A stretch of 64,000 bases of DNA from an uncultured Flavobacteriales bacterium. Lineage in GTDB: Bacteria; Bacteroidota; Bacteroidia; Flavobacteriales_D; Crocinitomicaceae. Below the pieces are notes generated by a model that saw nothing but the letters and a program-made list of their open reading frames with translations, did no database searches and was not told where the DNA came from. The first letter of the stretch is position 1. Each line of letters starts with the position of its first letter. The stretch is taken from contig CAJAII010000008.1 of assembly GCA_903939755.1 (NCBI GenBank), positions 182,797-246,796 of the forward strand, given 5' to 3'. The position numbers and the translations under genes are program-made. Shown here one piece after another: positions 1 to 8,379 of this stretch.

Positions 1-1
1 G

Positions 2-223
2 GTACGGGAAATTACAGAGGGAGAATTAGGCGCTATTCGAATTGGAAGAAACATTACTGATTATGCATGGGATGGAAGGGATCAATTTGGGGATCAATTA
101 GCCAATGGAATTTATTTGTATCGTGTCCAAGCAAAAATTAATGGTCAAAACATTAAGCAATTAGAATCTGGCGCAGATAAGTTTATTCAAAAAGGATTGG
201 GGAAAATGTACCTTATTCGTTAA
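2..223 (+). CDS. C-terminal end of a large surface/secreted protein (partial)
   Basis: The 5' end lies outside the window; 73 codons remain. The visible part reads like the end of a FlgD-type immunoglobulin fold: a WDGRDQFGDQLANGIYLYRV stretch followed by a short tail ending GKMYLIR. In Bacteroidota such endings are found on very large surface proteins, some of them peptidase C25/PorU-like, but nothing here identifies the catalytic part. Its stop codon overlaps by four bases the stop of the converging phosphatase gene, so there is no room for a terminator between them. Product class is inference from the tail only. Confidence 0.6.
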   Translation, partial: VREITEGELGAIRIGRNITDYAWDGRDQFGDQLANGIYLYRVQAKINGQNIKQLESGADKFIQKGLGKMYLIR

Positions 224-1452
224 AAGAATTTACAGCTCATTATTGCTGTGTCATCCCCATAGTTTTGCGTTCCACACCAATCGGTCAAGTGAGAAAAGAT
301 GATGTTGTTCATGTCTTCCATTTTTAAACTGGAATATGCTTTGATATCTTTAATTAATCGATCAACTCCAAATTGTTCGCCATTTTCGTCTTCCGTTTCG
401 ACAACTCCGTCGGTAAAAAGCACGAGGGTAGCGCTGCTGGTTAACGTAAGTGAACCCACATTAATGGTTGGTAATTCATCGAGCATTCCCAATCCAATGC
501 AACCAGATACAAGCGGTTGTATTTTACGATTCATTAATAGAATAGGGTGATTATGTCCGGCATTGATGAATTTAAGTTTTCTCGTATGTGCGTTAAAATG
601 TGCGATAAAAAATGTGATGAATTTTTCACCTTTGGCATTTAGGATGACTTTTTTATTTAGTTCCTCCATTAAAAAGGCCAATTCAAAGCGCTGGTATTTG
701 AAGAGGGTACGAACGGTTGCTTGAAAATTAGCCATCAACATGGCGGCACTTATTCCTTTACCTGATACATCAGCGATACAAAGAATGTACTCATCATCTC
801 CTAAAGGAATAAAGTCGTAATAATCACCCCCAATGGCATGTCGTTGAATGTATTTTGCATGCACATCCATTTTTCTATCCGAAGGTAAATCCGAAGGAAA
901 AAGTAGTTTCTGGAGTTCCGAAGCTACCTCCAAATCTTTGGAGATCAATTCTTTTATCACATTGCTTTTCACCAAGCGTTTATTTTCAATGGCGACTGTA
1001 ATGATACTGGTTAATGTCTGTGCAAAAGATAAATGTGAGTCGGTATCTAGGAGCGTAGCGGGTTTCAATTGGTTGTCCGACAATAATAAATAGGCGAGAG
1101 GTTGTCCTAAATGTAGTACGGGCATTACCACGTTAAATTCTCGTAATAAATTGGAATTTGAGTCGGCTAAAAGTGTTGTTTCTTTAAATCGAAGTAGGTC
1201 AAGTAGGTTGTTCTCCGTATCAATTTTACCTTTAAATCCTTCCTTTAATAGGCAGCTCCAGCCTTCTTGATTGATAAACAAAACAAATCGTCTAAAATTA
1301 AGTTGCTCTTTTAAAATAAAGGAGAAATTGGTGATTAATTGATCCGTTGAAAGGTTATTGTTAATTGCGGTGCTAATCTCCAATAAGGAGTTTAGCTTTA
1401 ATGCTTGTAGGGCTATTTTTTTGTCGAGAGTGGTGATTACGTCTTCCGTCAT
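220..1452 (-). CDS. GAF-like sensor / PP2C serine phosphatase (RsbU, SpoIIE family)
   Basis: The 410-residue protein has a GAF-like N-terminal half, a short helical linker (ASELQKLLFPSDLPSD) and a C-terminal SpoIIE/PP2C domain. The metal-binding motifs of that domain are visible as GGDYYDF, IADVSGKG, AGHN and FTDGVVETED. Such proteins dephosphorylate serine/threonine-phosphorylated regulators, typically anti-sigma antagonists. A longer frame exists, but the ATG at 1452 overlaps the TGA of the upstream lpxD-like gene (ATGA), which argues for translational coupling and decides the start. The input signal is not evident, and no partner kinase or anti-sigma factor lies nearby. Confidence 0.87.
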   Translation of the reverse strand: MTEDVITTLDKKIALQALKLNSLLEISTAINNNLSTDQLITNFSFILKEQLNFRRFVLFINQEGWSCLLKEGFKGKIDTENNLLDLLRFKETTLLADSNSNLLREFNVVMPVLHLGQPLAYLLLSDNQLKPATLLDTDSHLSFAQTLTSIITVAIENKRLVKSNVIKELISKDLEVASELQKLLFPSDLPSDRKMDVHAKYIQRHAIGGDYYDFIPLGDDEYILCIADVSGKGISAAMLMANFQATVRTLFKYQRFELAFLMEELNKKVILNAKGEKFITFFIAHFNAHTRKLKFINAGHNHPILLMNRKIQPLVSGCIGLGMLDELPTINVGSLTLTSSATLVLFTDGVVETEDENGEQFGVDRLIKDIKAYSSLKMEDMNNIIFSHLTDWCGTQNYGDDTAIMSCKFF

Positions 1453-2360
1453 TTTTTGCTTTTCATAAAATCGGGCAATGCTCGAAGCGCAACTAGTTCC
1501 CTGAATTTTTCTTTTACTTCTGCACAAGGACTACCAAAATAGGTTTTTCCGGCATCTAGATTTTTCATTACGCCGCTTTGTGCTAAAATAGTGACCGACT
1601 CACCTATTTTTACACTACTCGCAATACCAACCTGTCCCCAAATTACAACGTTGTCCTCGATTACTACGCAACCTGCCACTCCAACGTGTGCGGCTAACAA
1701 GCAATTCTTCCCGATAACTGTATCGTGACCCACCTGTACTTGGTTATCAATTTTTGTCCCGCTTCCGATAGTAGTAGTGCCTGTTACGCCTCTATCAATG
1801 GTACACAATGCGCCAATTTCCACGCCTTCTTCAATGATAACATTGCCACAAGAATGCATGGCGTTGTATTTACCATTTGTTTTTTTGTAGTAGAAGGCAT
1901 CATGGCCAATAACCGTATTGGCTCCAACAATTACATTGTCGTGAATGATTGTTCCATCCATTAGGCATGCGCCCGGATATAGTTGTACGTTATTCCCGAT
2001 GGTTACGTGGTGCCCAATATATACATTGGGGTATTTTGTTTGCGTTCCGGATTCATTATTTTTCGGACCTAATTTGGGGGCAAAGTGCTTGGTTAATTTA
2101 TTGAAATCATCAAAGGGATTTGCCGAAATGATGAGCGCTTTGCCAATGGGGCAGCTTACTTTTTTGTCAATTATGATCGTTGTAGCCGCTGAATTAAGCG
2201 CTTTATCGTAGTATTTTGGATGGTCCACAAATACGATATCTCCGGATTCAACAAGGTGAATTTCATTTATTCCCAACACTTGATGTGCAGGATCACCCTC
2301 GTATTCACAGGCAACTAGCGCTGCTATTTCATCTAGTCGATACGTCTTGTTTAGTTTCAC
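1449..2360 (-). CDS. lpxD: LpxD-like UDP-3-O-acylglucosamine N-acyltransferase
   Basis: The protein has 303 residues. The first ~100 form the uridine-binding LpxD-type domain; the rest is a left-handed parallel beta helix of hexapeptide repeats ([IV]G.. pattern, for example IGHHVTIGNNVQL and IGKNCLLAAHVGVAG). LpxD transfers a 3-hydroxyacyl chain to the amino group of UDP-3-O-acylglucosamine in lipid A synthesis. The histidine of QVGHDTVIG corresponds by alignment from memory to the catalytic histidine of E. coli LpxD. It is shorter than classical LpxD (~340 aa), and Bacteroidota often carry a second LpxD-like paralogue, so this copy could be that paralogue. It is followed by, and overlaps, the RsbU-type phosphatase gene. 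Confidence 0.8.
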   Translation of the reverse strand: MKLNKTYRLDEIAALVACEYEGDPAHQVLGINEIHLVESGDIVFVDHPKYYDKALNSAATTIIIDKKVSCPIGKALIISANPFDDFNKLTKHFAPKLGPKNNESGTQTKYPNVYIGHHVTIGNNVQLYPGACLMDGTIIHDNVIVGANTVIGHDAFYYKKTNGKYNAMHSCGNVIIEEGVEIGALCTIDRGVTGTTTIGSGTKIDNQVQVGHDTVIGKNCLLAAHVGVAGCVVIEDNVVIWGQVGIASSVKIGESVTILAQSGVMKNLDAGKTYFGSPCAEVKEKFRELVALRALPDFMKSKK

Positions 2361-2473
2361 AGGATAGAGATATATTACAAATTTAAGTACATTGTTCTTT
2401 TGCTGGAATAAAATTACAGGTAGTTATCACCCTTGTGATGTTAAAATAGTCAATAAAATAATTAGCGATTGCA

Positions 2474-2503
2474 TTGGAAATATAAAAGAAATACTTAAAT
2501 TTG
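2474..2503 (+). promoter_or_regulatory. Bacteroidota-type promoter for rpmE2
   Basis: A TTGG at 2474-2477 and TAAATTTG at 2496-2503 match the Bacteroidota -33 (TTG/TTTG) and -7 (TAnnTTTG) boxes with an 18-bp spacer. Transcription would start about 20 nt before the rpmE2 ATG at 2530. Confidence 0.6.
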
Positions 2504-2529
2504 CAATCCATTTTGAAAACTAATATAGA

Positions 2530-2784
2530 ATGAAAAACGAAATACACCCAGAAGATTATAGATTAGTTGTTTTTAAAGACATGTCAAATGAATATGCATT
2601 TGTATGTCCTTCTTGCGCAAATACAAGAGAAACAATTTTATGGGAAGATGGGAAAGAATACCCATTAGTAAAGCTTGACATCTCACACAAATCACATCCT
2701 TTCTTTACAGGAATTGCTCAATTTGTGGATACTGCAGGTAGAATTGATAAATTTAATAACCGTTTTGGTCGTCACATGAAGTGA
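2530..2784 (+). CDS. rpmE2: 50S ribosomal protein L31, type B
   Basis: The 84-residue protein starts MKNEIHPEDYRLVVFKD and ends GRIDKFNNRFGRHMK, matching type B L31 (YkgM-like). Only one CxxC remains (CPSC), so it is not the four-cysteine zinc form (type A); type B proteins can replace type A during zinc limitation. The length is normal for the family, it stands as a single gene between its own promoter and a strong terminator, and the start is the only ATG that gives the family N-terminus. Confidence 0.95.
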   Translation: MKNEIHPEDYRLVVFKDMSNEYAFVCPSCANTRETILWEDGKEYPLVKLDISHKSHPFFTGIAQFVDTAGRIDKFNNRFGRHMK

Positions 2785-2803
2785 ATCAAACAGCAAATAG
2801 TTG

Positions 2804-2831
2804 AGCCTTTCGAATTCGGAAGGCTTTTTTT
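2804..2831. terminator. Bidirectional intrinsic terminator between rpmE2 and sua5
   Basis: AGCCTT at 2804-2809 pairs with AAGGCT at 2820-2825 around a TCGAATTCGG loop and runs straight into a T-tract. The gene on the minus strand (sua5) ends inside the T-tract, so the same hairpin can serve both converging genes. Confidence 0.85.
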
Positions 2832-3795
2832 ATGCCTTAAATTTTTCAGTAGCCCGATTCAATCGATCGTTTAGGGTGGCGCCTAATCCTTGTTCAGGAA
2901 ATCTTTCAATGTAAATGTGATGGAATCCTCTTTCGTCAAATTCGTGCAATGCGCTGTATAACTTCCGAGCCGCTTCTTGGAGGTCACTCGTTTCACTTAA
3001 TACAATCGCATTTTCAATCTTTGTATTGTTTGGGTATTCCTTAAAGAAAATATAGCCATTATTTTGATCCATATTGGTGGAAGATGCATCATAAAAGTAA
3101 AGCGGTGTTCTTGGCGCATAATGATACTTGACCATTCCACTGGCGATTCCATTTTCTGTCGCTTCGTTTTTTATTTGAGGAACCTCGCCTAAGTGAAGTG
3201 CTAATTCTTCAATGGAAATACTTCCTAAACGATAAACAATTACTTGCTCATTCTCCATTCCGATAATCGTAGATTCTATTCCTTTTTCACAAGGACCTCC
3301 ATCAAGAATTAGGGGGATTTTGCCTTTAAGCTGATTATAAACATGTTCGGCATTTGTAGGACTTACCATTCCGTACAAATTTGCACTGGGTGCTGCTAAT
3401 GGAAAACCTACCTGTTGAAGCAATGCGTGAAAGTCAGGGTGCGAGGGTATGCGAATAGCCACCTGTGCTTTACCTCCGGTAATTAGATCGTCTACTAAGT
3501 TGCTTTTGGGCAATAGCACAGTAAGAGGTCCTGGCCAAAAAACGGCTGTTAGTTGCTTTAAAATGGGAGGAAAATCGAGAATAAAGGGATCTATTTGTTC
3601 TTGATTTGCAAAATGTAAAATCAATGGATTATTGAAGGGCCGAGCTTTTGCTTCAAATATTTTTTTTACGGCAGCAAGATTTAATCCATTGGCCGCTAAT
3701 CCGTATACTGTTTCTGTAGGTACCGCCACCACTTCGCCTTTTTTTAGTATTTCGCAGGCGAATGAAATGTCTTTTGTAATGATTGTTTCCACCAA
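2830..3795 (-). CDS. sua5: L-threonylcarbamoyladenylate synthase (Sua5/YrdC)
   Basis: The 321-residue protein has an N-terminal YrdC domain (GEVVAVPTETVYGLAANG, KARPFNNPLI, PSANLYGMVSPT) and the extra C-terminal Sua5 domain (from about residue 220, GMVKYHYAPRTPL). It makes threonylcarbamoyl-AMP from threonine, bicarbonate and ATP, the first step of t6A37 formation on ANN-decoding tRNAs. The two-domain length separates Sua5 from short TsaC. It converges with rpmE2 and is divergent from the response regulator gene. Confidence 0.93.
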   Translation of the reverse strand: MVETIITKDISFACEILKKGEVVAVPTETVYGLAANGLNLAAVKKIFEAKARPFNNPLILHFANQEQIDPFILDFPPILKQLTAVFWPGPLTVLLPKSNLVDDLITGGKAQVAIRIPSHPDFHALLQQVGFPLAAPSANLYGMVSPTNAEHVYNQLKGKIPLILDGGPCEKGIESTIIGMENEQVIVYRLGSISIEELALHLGEVPQIKNEATENGIASGMVKYHYAPRTPLYFYDASSTNMDQNNGYIFFKEYPNNTKIENAIVLSETSDLQEAARKLYSALHEFDERGFHHIYIERFPEQGLGATLNDRLNRATEKFKA

Positions 3796-3882
3796 ACAAA
3801 GGTAAAGAATTAGTTTGAGAAGGGTGATTTTTCGTCGGCGCTTAGATTTTTATTTATGTTCGTGTCAATATAATTTACTAAA

Positions 3883-3916
3883 TTGATGGAAAATTAGATA
3901 ATCACCTTTATATTTG
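3883..3916 (+). promoter_or_regulatory. Candidate promoter of the response regulator gene
   Basis: TATATTTG at 3909-3916 matches the TAnnTTTG -7 box; a TTG at 3883-3885 is a possible -33 element, but the 23-bp spacer is long. The start codon follows 27 nt downstream. Confidence 0.45.
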
Positions 3917-3942
3917 TCTTATCTAAATTAATTCTAAATAAG

Positions 3943-4623
3943 ATGAGCGTAATTATTGCAGATAGTAACGATATAATGCGACTTGGTTTGCGCACGTTAT
4001 TGAGCAATGATAAATCCATTAGTATTGTGGGAGAAGCTCATAATAATCAGGAATTATTGGATCAAATTAAATCTTTCGGTGCTGCCATAGTGCTGATTGA
4101 CTTCACCTCGGCTGGTTTTGATATCAATGTAATTACGAAGGTGTTACAGCATGATAAAAAGGTGCGGTTTGTGGCCATTACACCGGATCAAAGCGCTCAA
4201 ATTTTAGTTGATGCTTTGCGATCTGGTGTAACAAGCTACGTGAAAAAAGATTGTGAACTATCCGAGATTTTAGATGCCGTTAATGAAACTAAAAAAGGGA
4301 ATCGATTTTTTTGTGGCCAATTGTTGGAAATAATACAGCGTGCAAATATCGACATTCATGATATCGACGTAGATGGATTCACTTGTGAGGCTGTTATTTT
4401 AACGGAAAGAGAAACGGAAATCATAAAATTAATAGCGGAAGGTTTAACAAATGGTCAAATCGCTGAATTGTTATTTTTAAGTACCCACACAATAAATACG
4501 CATCGTAAAAACATCATGAGTAAATTAGGGGTGCGCAATACGGCTGGAATTGTTATGTATGCTGTAAAAACCGAATTGGTTCATCCCAATAAGTTTCTGT
4601 TTGCTCCAAATGCCCTAAACTAA
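3943..4623 (+). CDS. Response regulator, NarL/LuxR family
   Basis: The 226-residue protein has an N-terminal receiver domain (acidic pocket IIADSND at 5-10, phospho-acceptor Asp53 in IVLIDF) and a C-terminal LuxR helix-turn-helix (LTEREIEIIKLIAEG-like segment, HTINTHRKNIMSKLGV). It should bind DNA as a dimer when phosphorylated. The receiver has FTSAG after Asp53 instead of the usual MP pair, so it may be atypical. No histidine kinase gene is adjacent. Its stop overlaps the stop of the converging TonB receptor gene by four bases. Confidence 0.9.
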   Translation: MSVIIADSNDIMRLGLRTLLSNDKSISIVGEAHNNQELLDQIKSFGAAIVLIDFTSAGFDINVITKVLQHDKKVRFVAITPDQSAQILVDALRSGVTSYVKKDCELSEILDAVNETKKGNRFFCGQLLEIIQRANIDIHDIDVDGFTCEAVILTERETEIIKLIAEGLTNGQIAELLFLSTHTINTHRKNIMSKLGVRNTAGIVMYAVKTELVHPNKFLFAPNALN

Positions 4624-7262
4624 CGGATTTTACAAATTAATTTCAGGTTGATCCTTCGTTGGGTTAAATAGTTCGGAATAGCATAATATTTTCCTTGAAC
4701 ATCTTGGATCCATTGTTTTGATAGTACATTGTTGATGCCAAGGAGGTTAAAGATTTCTAATGAGATCAAAGCATCCGAAAAGTTTTTACCCCAGAAATTA
4801 TTTTTTCTTGCCTTATCATTTGGAATTAAGTCGTAGGCCATGCCTAAATCTACCCTAAAATAACTTTTTAATCGCAGGGTGTCTTTGTATCGCGTTCTGT
4901 CTGGTGGGCCATATGGTAAACCGGTTGAAAATTGCAGCCCCATTTGTACGGTGAAATTTTCAAGTCCAGGCATTTTATCTTGCACTAGCGCTCCGAAATT
5001 GAACAATTGGTCTGTTGGACGAGGAATAAATCCTGGATAAATTGTTGCGCTGTCTGCAATTGTTTGATCTTGGCTATAGCCAAATATAATTTTTTCGCCA
5101 GCGGCATTATAGTATTCTTTATGTGAATCTCCGATAATATTTTCCTTTGTGGATAGCACGCCCAATTTAAAAAACGATTCAATTCCTTCCACAAACTCTC
5201 CGTGAATATTGACATCAAATCCATATGCGTAGGCGACAGCATTGTTTTCAGCGTAGTAGCGCGTGCGAACATTTTCTATTTCATATGGATTTACGTCCCA
5301 TAAATATTTGTAGAACAATTCACCCGAAACCTTAAATGGATTTTCTCTATTCCACATGGAAAACAAGAGATCTGTTGATGCGACTACGTGAAACGATTTT
5401 TGTGATTTAACTTGGGTATTTAACGTTCCTTCAAGGGTGCGGAATTCTCTGTAGAAGGGAGGTTGATAGTAAAGCCCTGACGCTAATCGGTAGCTGATAT
5501 TGCGTTTGGTGATCCGTCCATTATGGACCATGTAATTACGTGGATAGAAAATTAATGCCGCTCGAGGTGTTAGGTAAAATTCATTGTTAACACTTGTATA
5601 GCCACTTCTTACTCCGAAACTTACGGCTATTTTTTTGGTGGATTCACTCAAGGTGTCTTGAAATAGTTTCGTTGTTTTTATGCTATTTACTTTTGTTTTT
5701 TTCTGAATTGAAACGGCATGGTTTCGGTGGATGTTTGTCCAACTTTGGTTCCATTGTGCATAACCAGTTGCTCTTTCTCCAACCAAACTTAACTCACTTT
5801 TTATGGTTTCAAATAATTCCACTTGATTAGGTGATGCTTGAGGAATGCTATACCCTGCGGAATCAATCATTTTCCATTCACTTAAGACATCTGTAAAAAT
5901 ATCATGTTGGTGATTTACGCCCCATTTGATGGTGGAGGTATAGAAATGTCTTTTTTCAAAATCTTTAAAGTTGGCATAAACACGATGCTCTCCTTGATGA
6001 TAGATGTTGGTAATGGTAGCATTTAATTGATTTCTTGCATGGTTTAAAAAGGTACCAATTCCCAAAACGGCAATGGAATCGCCGTAGGTTTCTTTGGATG
6101 GATCCATTTCAAGTTCGTTGATGTAATATTGCCCTTGGATATCGAAATATTCTTTTTCGTTCGAATTAAAAATAGTCGCATAAAAATCCAAATCGGTATT
6201 CTTGCTTGCTTGATATTTTAATGCGGTGCCGCCCATCATGGTTTGGAATCGCGTGCTTTCTTGTCCGTCAAAGTAGATACGAAAAGAGTAAGCTTCGTTT
6301 GCTGTTCCAAAGTCGGTAACTGCGGTTTGAGGAATGAATTGGTAATTGTTGGATGAAAAGTGCCCTAATACCGACCAAGTTAATTTGGGATTGAGTTGGT
6401 AATTGGTGAGGAATTGCCCATCCATAAATACCGGATTATAGGAGCCTTTTGTGGGAAGTGAATTTAATAGGTAGCCGTTAGATCGGTATCTTGCCCCAGC
6501 TAAATAGTTGAATTTCTTTGAAACTGCTTGTTCAACATGGACTTCTGTCCCAAGTAATGAGAGCATTGCGGATCCCTTCGTACTTTTGGGAGTCTTATAT
6601 TCAATATCCAACACAGAACTTAATTTATCGCCGTATTGCGCATCAAATCCTCCGGCTGAAAACTTCACCGATTCAACTAAAGCGGAATGTATAAAACTCA
6701 TTCCTTCTTGTTGTCCACTCCGAGTTAGAAAGGGGCGGTAAACCATAAACCCATTTACGTACACTAAGTTCTCGTCGTAGTTTCCTCCTCGGACATTGTA
6801 ATTAGTGGTTAATTCATTATTGGATACAGCAGCTGTGATCAAGGTCAGGGTTCTTTCAACACTTCCTGTTATACGTTGCGGATCGAAGGGAGCAAGTTTC
6901 GTTATTTCAAATGGGTCATCTTTCGACGAAATCACCTGTACGGTTCTTTCTTGTTGAATAGGGAATTGAACGGCTTTTATTACATAACTCAATTTGGGAG
7001 TGTTAGCGCTATACACCAGGCGAATTTCGCGGTATTCGTCAATGCTTAGTTTAATTTTCAAGGTATCGAAGGCACTTGTTGAAAAGCTATAGGCTCCTAA
7101 TGAATCACTGAAAATAATAGTACTTGGAATGGTATTTACTTCTATTTGAACACTCTCTAAAGGATTTCCTCTTTTGTCTATACAGCTACCAACAATTTTT
7201 ATTTGTTGGGAAATGCCATAGGCGGATAAAAATGAGAAGATTAACAGGGCAATGCATTTCAT
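4620..7262 (-). CDS. TonB-dependent outer-membrane receptor
   Basis: The 880-residue protein has a signal peptide (MKCIALLIFSFLSAYGISQQ), a carboxypeptidase regulatory-like beta domain (about residues 22-100), a plug (DPQRITGSVERTLT, NYNVRGGNYDENLVYVNGF) and a long beta-barrel ending in a basic, aromatic-poor tail. It would import a ligand across the outer membrane using TonB energy. The ligand is not predictable, and there is no SusD partner next door, so it is not a classic glycan SusCD pair. ATG at 7262 is chosen over an upstream TTG because it starts the signal peptide directly. Confidence 0.88.
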   Translation of the reverse strand: MKCIALLIFSFLSAYGISQQIKIVGSCIDKRGNPLESVQIEVNTIPSTIIFSDSLGAYSFSTSAFDTLKIKLSIDEYREIRLVYSANTPKLSYVIKAVQFPIQQERTVQVISSKDDPFEITKLAPFDPQRITGSVERTLTLITAAVSNNELTTNYNVRGGNYDENLVYVNGFMVYRPFLTRSGQQEGMSFIHSALVESVKFSAGGFDAQYGDKLSSVLDIEYKTPKSTKGSAMLSLLGTEVHVEQAVSKKFNYLAGARYRSNGYLLNSLPTKGSYNPVFMDGQFLTNYQLNPKLTWSVLGHFSSNNYQFIPQTAVTDFGTANEAYSFRIYFDGQESTRFQTMMGGTALKYQASKNTDLDFYATIFNSNEKEYFDIQGQYYINELEMDPSKETYGDSIAVLGIGTFLNHARNQLNATITNIYHQGEHRVYANFKDFEKRHFYTSTIKWGVNHQHDIFTDVLSEWKMIDSAGYSIPQASPNQVELFETIKSELSLVGERATGYAQWNQSWTNIHRNHAVSIQKKTKVNSIKTTKLFQDTLSESTKKIAVSFGVRSGYTSVNNEFYLTPRAALIFYPRNYMVHNGRITKRNISYRLASGLYYQPPFYREFRTLEGTLNTQVKSQKSFHVVASTDLLFSMWNRENPFKVSGELFYKYLWDVNPYEIENVRTRYYAENNAVAYAYGFDVNIHGEFVEGIESFFKLGVLSTKENIIGDSHKEYYNAAGEKIIFGYSQDQTIADSATIYPGFIPRPTDQLFNFGALVQDKMPGLENFTVQMGLQFSTGLPYGPPDRTRYKDTLRLKSYFRVDLGMAYDLIPNDKARKNNFWGKNFSDALISLEIFNLLGINNVLSKQWIQDVQGKYYAIPNYLTQRRINLKLICKIR

Positions 7263-7370
7263 ATTAAGCAAAGGTAAGGTTTAACGCTTTTATAAGAACT
7301 TTATTTTTTAATAATTTGATGGTAATGAAGCGCCACTCCGTATCAAGGATATATAAAATTGCTTTCTTTC

Positions 7371-7403
7371 TTGTGCTGTATTCAGCGAAAAGTAGTATAT
7401 TTG
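7371..7403 (+). promoter_or_regulatory. Promoter of tRNA-His
   Basis: TATATTTG at 7396-7403 is a perfect TAnnTTTG -7 box, and TTG at 7371-7373 is a possible -33 box (22-bp spacer). The tRNA begins 14 nt downstream. Confidence 0.6.
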
Positions 7404-7416
7404 TCGCCACAATAAT

Positions 7417-7491
7417 GGAGGTTGTAGCTCAGTTGGTTAGAGCGTCGGTTTGTGGTACCGAAGGTCGCGGGTTCGAGACCCGTCTCCCTCC
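7417..7491 (+). tRNA. tRNA-His (anticodon GTG)
   Basis: The D arm (GCTC...GAGC), anticodon stem TCGGT/ACCGA with loop TTGTGGT (anticodon GTG at 7452-7454) and T arm GCGGG/CCCGT are complete. The histidine-specific extra G-1 (7417) can pair with C73 (7491). The acceptor stem (7418-7424 with 7484-7490) pairs at five of seven positions; T7422-C7486 and T7423-T7485 are mismatches, which is unusual for a functional tRNA. CCA is not fully encoded. A chain of terminator/T-arm repeats starts directly behind it. Confidence 0.9.
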
Positions 7492-7494
7492 CAA

Positions 7495-7800
7495 AGTCCC
7501 CTAGTGGGACTTTTTTATTTTATAGTGTTAAAGTCGCGGGTTCGATCCCGAGACTTCTCCCGAAACTTCGGGATCCCAAAGTCCCCTAGTGGGACTTTTT
7601 TATTTTATAGTGTTAAAGTCGCGGGTTCGATCCCGAGACTTCGGGATCCCTCCCAAAAAAGTCCCCTAGCGGGACTTTTTTATTTTACAGTGTTAAAGTC
7701 TCGGGTTCGATCCCAAAGTCCCCTAGTGGGACTTTTTTATTTTATAGTGTTCAAGTGTCGGGTTCGATCCCAAAGTCCCCTAGTGGGACTTTTTTATTTT
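7495..7800 (+). repeat. Tandem array of tRNA 3'-fragment plus terminator units
   Basis: Five copies of the hairpin AGTCCCCTAGTGGGACT followed by six or more T start at 7495, 7580, 7660, 7717 and 7774. Between them lie copies of the T-arm of the preceding tRNA-His (a GTCGCGGGTTCGATCCC-like segment), changing gradually with distance. The unit is 57 bp in the last copies and 80-85 bp in the first ones, which carry an extra small hairpin (ATCCCGA/TCGGGAT). Each unit is thus a T-arm remnant plus an intrinsic terminator, most simply explained by repeated duplication of the end of the tRNA-His transcript. Confidence 0.9.
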
Positions 7801-7878
7801 ATCACATTTTCAAGTCTTGGGTTCTATCCCGAAGGTTCAGGATAGAATTCTTACTTTTGCTATGTTAAATTATTTCTT

Positions 7879-8379
7879 ATGAAATCTTACTTTTTTATTC
7901 TTATGGTTTTAGTTTTAACTTCTTGTTCAGAAGATAAACCAACCAATAGCAATATTGAATCTTCCATCGTTTCGAATGAAGAAAATGATAAGGCATTAAA
8001 AAAGGAATTAAGCGAGGTTGAAAAAGAGGAGCAAAAAGCTTTTGCGTCCATCACATCAATGTCTTTTGATAAATTAGACCACGATTTTGGCACCATCAAT
8101 GAAGGAACAGATAACAAAGTCCTTTTCAACGTTACGAATACTGGAAAAAAACCATTGTTAATCAGTAATGTTTCGGCGAGTTGTGGCTGTACAAGTCCAA
8201 AAAAACCGTCTGGGCCAATTGCTCCAGGCAAAAGCGATGTCATTGAAGTTGTCTTTCATCCTACCGCTTTGCAAGCAAAGGAACAGACCAAAAAAATTAC
8301 TGTTCAGGCCAATACGGATCCTGAAATGACTGTACTGACAATTCATGCTTATGTCAAACCCTTAAAAAAAGCATTATGA
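7879..8379 (+). CDS. DUF1573-domain lipoprotein
   Basis: The 166-residue protein has a lipoprotein signal (MKSYFFILMVLVLTSCSEDK, lipobox cysteine at 16) and a DUF1573 Ig-like domain from about residue 60: FDKLDHDFGTINEG, VSASCGCTSPKKP, GKSDVIEVVFHP. The family is common in Bacteroidota envelopes; its molecular role is unknown. A TACTTTTG box at 7852-7859 could be the promoter. The stop codon overlaps the ATG of the metallo-hydrolase gene (ATGA), indicating a two-gene operon. Confidence 0.88.
   Translation: MKSYFFILMVLVLTSCSEDKPTNSNIESSIVSNEENDKALKKELSEVEKEEQKAFASITSMSFDKLDHDFGTINEGTDNKVLFNVTNTGKKPLLISNVSASCGCTSPKKPSGPIAPGKSDVIEVVFHPTALQAKEQTKKITVQANTDPEMTVLTIHAYVKPLKKAL

Noticed and set aside
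7495..7800. CRISPR-like array
   Set aside because: The repeats are terminator hairpins joined to T-arm copies; spacers are themselves repeats, lengths vary, and there are no cas genes.
7450..7845. Open frames of 62-131 codons across the tRNA-His repeat array
   Set aside because: They are read-through of the tRNA gene and its terminator repeats; the translation is itself a repeat of SPLVGLFYF-type words.
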